Of a stretch of DNA of 8,470 nt, positions 1 to 6,094 are shown piece by piece. Under the pieces are notes generated by a model that did no database searches, had not been told where the DNA came from, and saw nothing but the letters and a program-made list of their open reading frames with translations. The translations under genes were made by a program, and so were the position numbers. The stretch spans positions 1-8,470 of the forward strand of contig JAHIPN010000406.1 of assembly GCA_018894595.1 (NCBI GenBank), in the 5' to 3' direction. The number at the start of each line of letters is the position of its first letter. The first letter of the stretch is position 1. Source of the stretch: a bacterium. GTDB lineage: Bacteria; Atribacterota; JS1; SB-45; 34-128.

Positions 1-1005
1 ATGAGAGCTTGTCAGATTGTTGAACCAGGAATTATTAGAGAACTTTCATTAGATATGCAAAATATGCTGAATCCTCCCCAGGGTTGGATAACTATTCGGG
101 TTAGTGCGAGTGGAATTTGTGGAACAGATCTCCATATTTTCCTTGGTGAATATCTTGGTGAATATCCTATTATTCCTGGACATGAGTTTTCGGGAGATGT
201 GGTCGCGATAGGTGATAAAGTAGACAGATTCCAGATTGGGGATAGAGTAGCAATAGAGCCAAATTTATCCTGTGGGTTCTGTGACGCATGTCTGCATAAT
301 CGTCAGCATTTCTGTGAAAACTGGCAGGGTATTGGAGTGACTATGCCAGGAGGGATGGCAACACATGTTATAGTCCCACAGCAGGCTGCGTTTACTATTG
401 GGGATTTATCATTTGAAGAAGCTGCATTTATGGAGCCTCTATCCTGTGTGATCCATGGAGTAGGATTAATCGGATCTGCATTAGGTGCCCATATACTTCT
501 TATAGGAGCAGGGCCTATTGGAATGCTATTACTACGGACTCTTAAGAACATAGGACCTGTTGAGTTGGATATAGTAGAAAAAAATAAAAGTCGAAGAAAT
601 TTTGCTGCTGCAGAGAGGACTGGGCAAGTCTTCTCTGATTTTAGCCAGGTAAAAAAAGAGCATTATGATATTGTCGTTGATGCTACCGGAGTGATCTCTG
701 TACTTGAGCAATGTATATCATATGCTCGTCCTGCCGGGAAAATCCTTTTCTTTGGAGTACCACCAAAAGGGAAAGTTATGACTATTGAGCCTTTTAGATT
801 ATTTAATAAAGAATTAACTATTATGTCATCCTATACATCTCTACGAAACTCAAAACAAGCTATTGATCTTATTTCTGTTGGGAGAATAGTAGTAAAGGAT
901 TTAATATCTCATCGGCTACCATTAAGTGAGTTGGAGGGTGGTTTACACCTTGTATTGGATGGAAAAGAGCCATCCATGAAAGTGATGATCTTACCCCAGG
1001 CGTAG
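1..1005 (+). CDS. Zinc-dependent medium-chain alcohol/polyol dehydrogenase
   Basis: A 334-residue member of the zinc-containing medium-chain dehydrogenase/reductase superfamily (sorbitol dehydrogenase / threonine dehydrogenase-like), a cytosolic NAD(P)-dependent oxidoreductase acting on an alcohol or polyol. Seen in the sequence: catalytic-zinc ligands C40 (in GICGTD), H61-E62 (in GHEF) and E145 (in FMEP); four structural-zinc cysteines C91, C94, C97 and C105; and a Rossmann motif GAGPIG at 169-174. The acidic residue E193 at the end of the second Rossmann strand suggests NAD rather than NADP (inference). The length is close to the usual 340-350 residues and no key residue is missing, so it is probably functional. 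The ATG is the first base of the window, so its ribosome binding site and promoter cannot be seen. The substrate cannot be assigned. It shows no functional link to the defence-like genes downstream and is probably the last core gene before an accessory region. Confidence 0.9.
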   Translation: MRACQIVEPGIIRELSLDMQNMLNPPQGWITIRVSASGICGTDLHIFLGEYLGEYPIIPGHEFSGDVVAIGDKVDRFQIGDRVAIEPNLSCGFCDACLHNRQHFCENWQGIGVTMPGGMATHVIVPQQAAFTIGDLSFEEAAFMEPLSCVIHGVGLIGSALGAHILLIGAGPIGMLLLRTLKNIGPVELDIVEKNKSRRNFAAAERTGQVFSDFSQVKKEHYDIVVDATGVISVLEQCISYARPAGKILFFGVPPKGKVMTIEPFRLFNKELTIMSSYTSLRNSKQAIDLISVGRIVVKDLISHRLPLSELEGGLHLVLDGKEPSMKVMILPQA

Positions 1006-1052
1006 TTTTAGAATATTAGATAATTTCCTAATTCTTATTGATATATTTGTAA

Positions 1053-1520
1053 AGTAAATATTATCTTTATCAAGTATTTGTCTGTTCCGGGATAAAAGCA
1101 GAATCACCCTTAAAGGCCATAAAAGGACAATTGTTTCTTGGCCAAGAGAATTTTATCGATAAGATAAAACACTTAATGAGAGGTAAAGAAAAATTAAAGG
1201 CGATAACCAGGAAGCAGCGCTATCTAACCAGGTCACCCTTAAATGAGATTTTTAAATATAAAGACAAGAAGTCAAAAGACCAAGTGATGTATGCGGCTCA
1301 CCTACAGTATGGCTATACCTTAAAAGATATAGCAGAATATATCGGCGTGCATTATAGTATAGAGAGCAGAGTGATAAAAAAAACGAGAGGGAAGATAAAA
1401 AGTGATATTGCAAGACCTGACCCCATAATATCCTTCATAAATAGTCAAGTTGGCGGTGATATTGAAGGTATTAAAATAGACAAAATATTAAATTGCAGAA
1501 TTGACCTGACGCCAAAGTAA
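1053..1520 (+). pseudogene. C-terminal remnant of a Y1/RAYT-type transposase
   Basis: The frame is open from 1053, after a TAA at 1050-1052, to TAA 1518-1520. A TTG at 1131 could start a 129-residue product, but protein-like text (ESPLKAIKGQ) runs upstream of it, which marks a truncated gene and not a true start. The text GQENFIDKI followed by a helix-turn-helix around GYTLKDIAEYIGVHYS matches, from family knowledge, the C-terminal part of IS200/Y1-like REP-associated transposases that end in a DnaA-like HTH. The N-terminal HUH catalytic domain (His-x-His and Tyr) is absent. The last ~30 residues after IARPDP do not look like the family. At 1409-1424 the gene carries TGCAAGACCTGACCCC, which resembles element-end sequences of this transposase group (recollection, not checked). 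It cannot transpose by itself. Confidence 0.7.
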
Positions 1521-1592
1521 TTTCTTTAGAAAAATTAAGCTTTAGAATTTTTTCGAAGTCATTTTTATGAGTAGAATAAAGAAGGGAATAAA

Positions 1593-2090
1593 ATGATAAA
1601 AACTGAAATTGGAGAATATATTGTAGGTGCATATCTAAAAATTATTAAAAAATGTGATTTTGTTGATTACAATGTTAGACCTCCCGTTGGGGGACTTGAA
1701 GGGCTAAATGAGTTAGATGTAGTGGGGTTGGATTTTAAAAATAAAACCGTCTATCTTTGCGAAGTTACTACGCATATAACAGGACTTTTGTATAAAGACA
1801 ACAAAACTACTATTGAAAAAATAAAGAAAAAATATAAGAGACAAAAAGAATATGCTAATAAATATCTTTCAGATTTTCCAAAAAGATATTTTATGTTTTG
1901 GTCACCGGTAGTCCCAAAAGGATATATCACTGAAGAACTCGAAAAGATTGATGGATTGGAATTGGTCATTAATAAGAAATATGCCCAATGTATAGATGAA
2001 TTGAGAATAAAAGCAAAAGAATTGACCAACGATGTTGGAAATCCATTTTTCAGGATGCTTCAAATATTAGAACATTTAAAGAGAAAATAG
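1593..2090 (+). CDS. Small PD-(D/E)XK nuclease-like protein
   Basis: A 165-residue soluble protein with no signal peptide or membrane segment. It starts at ATG 1593, five bases after a good Shine-Dalgarno GAAGGGA (1581-1587). I do not recognise a named family. The core fits a PD-(D/E)XK nuclease fold: a Glu in the first helix (E7), then ELDVVG with D42, then a strand VYLCEVTTH giving E57-V-T59, followed by a Lys-rich helix. The usual last Lys of ExK is replaced by Thr, a variant seen in some members of the superfamily, so catalytic ability is uncertain. The stop is 7 bases before an ATG at 2098 that could begin the next gene, suggesting one transcript. With the HhH and second PD-(D/E)XK genes downstream it looks like part of a DNA-processing or defence operon (inference). 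It appears full length and is the only undamaged member of the cluster. Confidence 0.65.
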   Translation: MIKTEIGEYIVGAYLKIIKKCDFVDYNVRPPVGGLEGLNELDVVGLDFKNKTVYLCEVTTHITGLLYKDNKTTIEKIKKKYKRQKEYANKYLSDFPKRYFMFWSPVVPKGYITEELEKIDGLELVINKKYAQCIDELRIKAKELTNDVGNPFFRMLQILEHLKRK

Positions 2091-2140
2091 AAGTTGTATG
2101 CAGTTCACAGTAGCTACCAGATTACTTGAGAGGTTTAAAG

Positions 2141-2800
2141 ATGAAATTTTTTCTATTCTCAAAAATATCATTTGAAATTCCTGATCCTATCACTTTAATC
2201 GAATGTTACTGCTACCAAAATGATTTTTATGCTAAATACGATCTACTTCTAGAAAATAGAGATAGGAAAATTGAGGATGTAAATAAAATTGGCGCACGTA
2301 TCAAGAAAGAAGTACTTTTAGAATGTAAAATAATAACTGAAAGAACAAAGAGTGTAAATATATTTGGATATAATCTCGAACAATTTTTGGCCCTAAAAGA
2401 GAAAGACAGAGATAAACAGATTAAAGAACTAAATGAATCTGTTATTTAGGAATTGTTAAAGATTAATGGTATTGGTTTGTCTACTACTACCAAGGTTCTG
2501 CATACTCTTTATCCAAAAATTATTCCTATAATTGATAGCCTGCTTCAAAAGAAATATCGTCAAGTAATTAATGATGGATGGACGGAGAATAAATCCGATG
2601 AAATATTTATTAATTTTTATAAAAATCTACAAATAGAAAGTAATCGAAAAAATTTAAATTATATCTTTGATAAATTATTGGAAAATAATATTCAACATTT
2701 AAGTAAGATAAGAATCTTTGATATTCTTTGGTGGTCATATCTGAAAGCTGAGAAATTAGGCGAAGATAAAGAGATTAATTGGAACACAATAAGATATTAG
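2141..2800 (+). pseudogene. Helix-hairpin-helix protein interrupted by an in-frame TAG
   Basis: Two open segments, 2141-2446 and 2450-2800, lie in the same frame and are separated only by TAG at 2447-2449. Read across the stop they give about 219 residues. The first part contains IPDPITLIECYCYQNDFYAKYD. The second begins directly with LLKINGIGLSTTTKVLH, a helix-hairpin-helix DNA-binding motif, then YPKIIPIID. This resembles DUF6308-type proteins, in which an HhH motif is followed by a 'P.yD' segment (moderate recollection). Because the HhH starts four codons after the TAG, the stop is most simply a nonsense mutation. ATG 2141 has GAGAGG at 2128-2133, so a 102-residue N-terminal product may be made. 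The TTG at 2126 is a less likely start. A second possible lesion near the 5' end is reported separately. Its likely role is a DNA-binding partner of the adjacent nuclease-like proteins. Confidence 0.65.
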
Positions 2801-2854
2801 TTAGATGCCTATCTTGAAATTTTATAAAACTAATATAAAAAAGGAAGGTATATT

Positions 2855-3580
2855 ATGAGCAGATTTATTCAAGATTCCAATTCACATGGTAGTCTTAAAA
2901 ACTTGCAGGTTGCTATTAATCTAAAAAAGAAATATCTGAACGCCGAAATCTCAAAAGTAATTGGAAAGCAAATGAGTATTGATTGGAAATCTCCTCAAAA
3001 GACAGATAAATATGCAGAATATCGTGATGAAGATTTCTTAAAAAAGTTAGGAAAATTAAATGAAATAAAATACCCTTTAATTGATTTTTGGCCTAAAAGG
3101 GGTCCCCAATGGGATGCATTAGGTGCTAGCGGGGATGAAATTATACTGGTTGAAGCAAAGGCAAATATTCCTGAAATGGTAAGTTCTGGAACTAAAGCGG
3201 GAACTAACTCGAGGAAGAAAATAGAAAATTCACTTAATGAGGTAAAAAAATATTTGTCTGTTAGCGATACCATTGATTGGACTGGAACATTTTACCAGTA
3301 TGTGAATCGAATAGCCCATCTATATTATTTAAGAGAAAAAAATAAGATTAAAGCCCACCTTTTATTCATCTATGTTATTAACGATATAACAGTTCATGGA
3401 CCAAAAACTAAAGACGAATGGCTTGGAGCTATTTAAACGATGGAGTGTTATTTGGGGTTAGCTAAAAAACATAAACTGAGAAAATATATTTATGATATTT
3501 TTATAGATATCAATGATTTGCGATATAAGAATACGACTGGGACAGTTTTATTAGGCCAACAATTCAGTTATTTTTTCTAA
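2855..3580 (+). pseudogene. PD-(D/E)XK nuclease-like protein truncated by an in-frame TAA
   Basis: ATG 2855 follows a strong Shine-Dalgarno AAGGAAGG (2841-2848). The first open segment gives 193 residues to TAA 3434-3436. It holds a clear PD-(D/E)XK core: D87 in GPQWDALG, then E100-A-K102 in ILVEAKANIP, the classic D-x12-E-x-K spacing. After the TAA the same frame stays open to TAA 3578-3580, and the text continues in character: MECYLGLAKKHKL then KYIYDIFIDINDL, an amphipathic helix and a hydrophobic strand. The preceding DEWLGAI runs naturally into this, so the 193-residue product has probably lost ~35-48 C-terminal residues. All nuclease motifs precede the stop, so a truncated product could keep activity if it folds. 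The last ~12 codons before 3578 look non-homologous and may be junction sequence. It may be a restriction or repair-type endonuclease. The family name is unknown to me. Confidence 0.65.
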
Positions 3581-3584
3581 CTTT

Positions 3585-3859
3585 TTTGAAGGGGCTGCAT
3601 TTATTTATTCGTTGTGGGAAGGGTATTTACAGGATGATTCCATGCAGAAGATGATGAAATTTATAAAGAAAAAAATATGAAATTTTACCAGGTTCATACC
3701 AGCGGGCATGCCGAGATTGGTACCTTAAAAAAGGTAGTAAAAAAATTAAAGCCGGGGAGAATAATCCCCATTCATACTTTTCATCCCGATAAATATGGTG
3801 GTTTGTTTAGCCGGAAGATAGTGCAACAGGTTTCAGATGGAGAGGTTTTTGGGGTGTAA
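3585..3859 (+). pseudogene. C-terminal fragment of a metallo-beta-lactamase-fold hydrolase, frameshifted
   Basis: From 3677 the frame encodes FYQVHTSGHAEIGTLKK, then a stretch with IIPIHTFHPDKYGGLF ending in DGEVFGV at TAA 3857-3859. This is the C-terminus of an MBL-fold / beta-CASP-like exonuclease or hydrolase, with HTSGHA as the late metal-site motif and IPIHT following. The missing upstream portion is visible in another frame: 3594-3671 reads GAAFIYSLWEGYLQDD and MQKMMKFIKKK, which normally precedes the HTSGHA segment in this family. The two halves join if one A is restored in the A7 run at 3669-3675. The N-terminal metal-binding HxHxDH half is absent, so the fragment cannot be active. 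It abuts the tail of the PD-(D/E)XK pseudogene, which suggests a deletion or insertion junction near 3540-3585. Confidence 0.75.
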
Positions 3860-3874
3860 AGTGAATTTGTTTTA

Positions 3875-4090
3875 TTGATAAATAGGGCAGGCGTTAATTA
3901 CAGAGCATTAACAACAGATCCCGTTTTCTTAAACTATAGTGTAGAGATGGAGGAAGATGAAATAGGTATTCTTATTGCTTCTGCTGATGTATCTGCTAGT
4001 TGTGCTTTTAAATTTGATGAATGGGAGAAGTTCCTAGCCGGAATTAATAAGGCAGATGAGATACTTAAGAAAAGATTTGAAAGATTATAG
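3875..4090 (+). CDS. Small hypothetical protein, possibly a fragment
   Basis: A 71-residue ORF starting at TTG 3875, in the same frame as and 15 bases after the stop of the MBL fragment. There is no convincing Shine-Dalgarno, and the frame is open from 3860, so the start is uncertain and the ORF could be a 3' remnant of a longer gene. The product is acidic in the middle (MEEDEIGILIA) and ends in an amphipathic helix (DEWEKFLAGINKADEILKK), giving a strand-rich N-terminal half and a helical C-terminus. I do not recognise the family. The coherent codon use and helix pattern support a once-real coding sequence, but expression is doubtful. Confidence 0.4.
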   Translation: MINRAGVNYRALTTDPVFLNYSVEMEEDEIGILIASADVSASCAFKFDEWEKFLAGINKADEILKKRFERL

Positions 4091-4121
4091 AGAGATAACA
4101 ATATGATATCGAAAAGTAAAA

Positions 4122-4157
4122 GTTTTCATAATTTCTATTTTGTGAAATTATGAAAAC
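4122..4157. promoter_or_regulatory. Perfect 14-bp inverted repeat upstream of the first toxin-antitoxin operon
   Basis: The arms GTTTTCATAATTTC (4122-4135) and GAAATTATGAAAAC (4144-4157) are perfect reverse complements with an 8-base spacer. The repeat lies 17 bases before a candidate -35 box and 121 bases before the antitoxin start. AbiEi-type antitoxins are known to bind inverted repeats at their own promoter, so this could be the operator. It could instead be a bidirectional hairpin closing the upstream transcript, although no T-run of six or more follows either arm. Confidence 0.45.
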
Positions 4158-4173
4158 CCCAGATATTGTTTAG

Positions 4174-4202
4174 TTGACTTTTTTGTTGGAAGGTGATAAT
4201 GT
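4174..4202 (+). promoter_or_regulatory. Candidate sigma-70-type promoter of the first AbiE-like operon
   Basis: TTGACT (4174-4179) is one mismatch from the -35 consensus. A -10 box could be GATAAT (4195-4200, spacer 15) or TAATGT (4197-4202, spacer 17). The resulting leader would be about 70 bases. The antitoxin ribosome site AAGGA is at 4266-4270. Directly downstream of the -10, ATG 4199 with GGAAGG in front opens a 12-codon peptide frame ending at TAA 4235-4237, which may be a remnant and is not called a gene. Confidence 0.4.
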
Positions 4203-4278
4203 TAAGCACAGAGATTGTTAGAAACCACCGCACATAAAAATAAAAGCGGAGCTTATTAACAGCATAAGGAATTTAATA

Positions 4279-4887
4279 ATGAACAAACAAAAGTATGAAA
4301 AGATAAAAAAAATATTTAAAGGCAATAAAGGTTATGCCCGAACAAAGGACATTATAAATGCAGGAATTCACACTTCATATTTATATCAACTAACAGATGA
4401 TAATGTTGTTCGCAAGATAAAACGTGGTTTATATTATTGGAATGATTATAAGATTGATGTACAAGAAGAATTAGTAGAAGTCGCCAAGATTGTTCCAAAA
4501 GGTGTTGTATGTTTGCTTTCTGCTTTATCCTATTATGAAATGACTACATATAATCCTTGGGAATATTACATTGCTATTCACCGGGATGATTTCAAACCAT
4601 CTATCCCTGATTATCCCCCAATTAAAGTGCTCTATTTTGCAGAAAAACAGTACAGAACAGGGATTAAGGAGATTAATATTCAGGGAAATATTGTTAAAAT
4701 ATATGACCTGGAAAAAACAATTTGTGATTGCATTAGATATAGAAATAAAATCGGAATCGATATAGTTAAGGAAGCTCTTAATGAATATATAAAAAAGAAA
4801 GAAAAAAATATTAATAAACTTATAGATTACGCTAAAATTACAGGTGTCTATTCAATTACCAAAAAGTATTTTGAGGTTTTACTATGA
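4279..4887 (+). CDS. AbiEi-like type IV antitoxin
   Basis: A 202-residue protein of the AbiEi antitoxin family. An N-terminal winged helix-turn-helix (about 10-55: GYARTKDIINAGI, ending in IKRGLYYW) is followed by a C-terminal antitoxin domain with CLLSALSYYEM (78-88) and the family hallmark IYDLEKTICDCIRYRNKIG (141-159). Family role: a transcriptional repressor of its own operon that also neutralises the AbiEii nucleotidyltransferase without forming a stable complex. ATG 4279 has AAGGA eight bases upstream. The stop overlaps the toxin start as ATGA (4884-4887), so the two are translationally coupled. The gene looks full length with no lesion. Its partner appears catalytically damaged, so it may persist only as a DNA-binding regulator (inference). 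Confidence 0.85.
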   Translation: MNKQKYEKIKKIFKGNKGYARTKDIINAGIHTSYLYQLTDDNVVRKIKRGLYYWNDYKIDVQEELVEVAKIVPKGVVCLLSALSYYEMTTYNPWEYYIAIHRDDFKPSIPDYPPIKVLYFAEKQYRTGIKEINIQGNIVKIYDLEKTICDCIRYRNKIGIDIVKEALNEYIKKKEKNINKLIDYAKITGVYSITKKYFEVLL

Positions 4888-5759
4888 CAAGAGAGCTAAA
4901 AAATATAGAGGCCTCTGTAAAAAGAAGACTATACAATCTTGCTAATAAAGAAAAGTTAAACTTTGATTTTGTTTTACTGTTATTTATGCAGGAGAGATTG
5001 TTATACAGACTGTCTATATCCAAATATAATCGGAAATTTATTTTAAAAGGAGGGCTTTTAATTTTAGCTCAAAACGTAAATAATGATAGCGAAAATGTTA
5101 AGAAGATTTTTCAGGAGATATGTAAAATTGAAGTTAAGGATGGAGTTGTTTTGGATTCAGAATCCATTACAGTAAAAAAAATTATTGAAGCTGGTGATTA
5201 TGAGGGAGTAAGGATTAAACTTAATTCTTATTTAGGTAATTCAAGAAAATTACTTCAATTAGATATTGGTTTTGGTGATGCTATTGTACCCAATTCAATA
5301 GTGTTGGATTATCCAGTATTGTTGGATTTTGATGTTCCTAAAATAAATGTGTATTCATTCGAATCTGTAATTGCTGAAAAATTTGAAGCTATGCTTAGAA
5401 TATCTCTTACAACCAGCAGAATGAAAGACTTTTACGATATCTATCTATTGTCTGATATTAAATCTTTTGATGGTAAAGTGTTACAAAAAGCAATTTTATC
5501 AACTTTGCAGAGAAGAGAAACTCCTTTAGAAAAAAAGCATGTACTTTTTACAGAGGAATTTACGAAGGATGATAGCAGAATAAGGATGTGGAATGGTTAT
5601 ATTAAGAAGATTGGTAAGGAATTGATAGATTTTGATATTGTAATGGATAGAATAAAAATATTTTTACTCCCAATATATGAAAAGATTTTAAAGAAGAAAG
5701 AGTTTTTCAAGAAGTGGGATAATAATAAAAGAAGATGGATCAAGTTTATTCAAAGATAA
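4884..5759 (+). CDS. AbiEii-like nucleotidyltransferase toxin lacking its DxD segment
   Basis: A 291-residue AbiEii/AbiGii-family protein: an N-terminal helical part (NIEASVKRRLYNLA), the nucleotidyltransferase strand KFILKGGLLILA (51-62), LDIGFGD (126-132), VIAEKFEAM (162-170) and RMKDFYDIYLLS (179-190). In this subfamily the KGGLL strand is normally followed about 10-15 residues later by a 'RPT.DiDfL' segment carrying the two catalytic aspartates. Here KGGLLILA runs straight into QNVNNDSENVKKIF, the helix expected after that segment. The frame is kept, so about 15-20 residues with the DxD appear deleted near 5067-5078. The later motifs are intact. The protein should therefore be unable to transfer nucleotides and is probably a non-toxic relic or decoy. 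Start ATG 4884 overlaps the antitoxin stop. The reading as AbiEii-like is firm. The deletion is inferred from family memory. Confidence 0.82.
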   Translation: MTRELKNIEASVKRRLYNLANKEKLNFDFVLLLFMQERLLYRLSISKYNRKFILKGGLLILAQNVNNDSENVKKIFQEICKIEVKDGVVLDSESITVKKIIEAGDYEGVRIKLNSYLGNSRKLLQLDIGFGDAIVPNSIVLDYPVLLDFDVPKINVYSFESVIAEKFEAMLRISLTTSRMKDFYDIYLLSDIKSFDGKVLQKAILSTLQRRETPLEKKHVLFTEEFTKDDSRIRMWNGYIKKIGKELIDFDIVMDRIKIFLLPIYEKILKKKEFFKKWDNNKRRWIKFIQR

Positions 5760-5786
5760 GATGGGCTTTCGTATTTGCCCTTATAA

Positions 5787-5807
5787 TAATAAATAATAAA
5801 TAATAAA
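5787..5807. repeat. Three tandem copies of the heptamer TAATAAA
   Basis: TAATAAA occurs three times head to tail at 5787-5793, 5794-5800 and 5801-5807, directly before the first RAYT-derived repeat. A weak GGGC/GCCC hairpin (5763-5766 with 5776-5779) precedes it and is too short to call a terminator. The tract may mark an insertion target or result from slippage. Confidence 0.7.
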
Positions 5808-5985
5808 TAGGTGCCAGGTCAATAATTCGGTAACTTTAGCGGAAAACCTATAGGATCTGAGGAGTTTCTTAACCGGATGGTTGAAGCTTTAGATATTACT
5901 ATGGATAGACGTCCTAAAGGAAGACCTCGTAAAGTGTAGAGCCAAACCATAGAAAAAATAGGATATGTTGTTCCTATTATTATTT
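5808..5985 (+). mobile_element. RAYT transposase 3'-end relic, repeat copy 1
   Basis: The frame from 5835 to TAG 5937-5939 encodes FSGKPIGSEEFLNRMVEAL and ends with RRPKGRPRKV, the typical C-terminus of REP-associated tyrosine transposases (GRP.GSEEF then GRPRK). All upstream catalytic sequence is missing. It is preceded by GGTGCCAGGTCAATAATTCGG, whose complement (TTGACCTGGCACC) resembles an element end. The region matches 7864-8028 in the same orientation: exact shared blocks are 5818-5835 (18 bases) and 5866-5884 (19 bases), with substitutions between. One T fewer than copy 2 at 5835-5837 breaks the frame into the upstream part. It lies just upstream of the second toxin-antitoxin operon. 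Confidence 0.75.
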
Positions 5986-6019
5986 AAAGATGTCACGGAA
6001 AGTTATGTTGACGGTTTTA

Positions 6020-6047
6020 TTGACTTATGGTAAACATGTGTTATTAT
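6020..6047 (+). promoter_or_regulatory. Candidate promoter of the second AbiE-like operon
   Basis: TTGACT (6020-6025), a 16-base spacer and TATTAT (6042-6047) form a sigma-70-like promoter, with an AT-rich stretch following. The first base of the antitoxin start codon is 48 bases past the -10, and GAGAG (6082-6086) is a fair ribosome site. A second TTGACG at 6008-6013 creates a short direct repeat (TTGAC) but has no good -10. I see no strong inverted-repeat operator here, unlike upstream of the first operon. Confidence 0.45.
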
Positions 6048-6094
6048 ATATATGTAAGAAAAATAGCTGAATATACCTTTAGAGAGTATTTACC

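Noticed and set aside
1529..1554. AT-only inverted repeat GAAAAATT / AATTTTTTC as a terminator
   Set aside because: The stem has no G+C core and one bulge, and the T-run is within the stem. It is expected by chance in this composition.
1751..2029. Minus-strand open frame opposite the first nuclease-like gene, and similar ones at 303-551, 2995-3273, 6425-6673 and 7484-7744
   Set aside because: They are antisense shadows of well-supported plus-strand genes, with no motifs of their own.
2441..3436. Stop-codon reassignment or programmed readthrough as the explanation for the in-frame TAG and TAA
   Set aside because: Other genes here end normally with TAG, TAA and TGA, and two different stops are involved. 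Separate nonsense mutations fit better.
4199..4237. A 12-codon peptide frame with GGAAGG upstream
   Set aside because: It is too short to support, overlaps the proposed promoter -10 region, and shows no attenuator structure or recognisable sequence.
5760..5785. Intrinsic terminator after the first toxin gene
   Set aside because: The only stem is GGGC/GCCC (4 bp) with a 9-base loop and no T-run.
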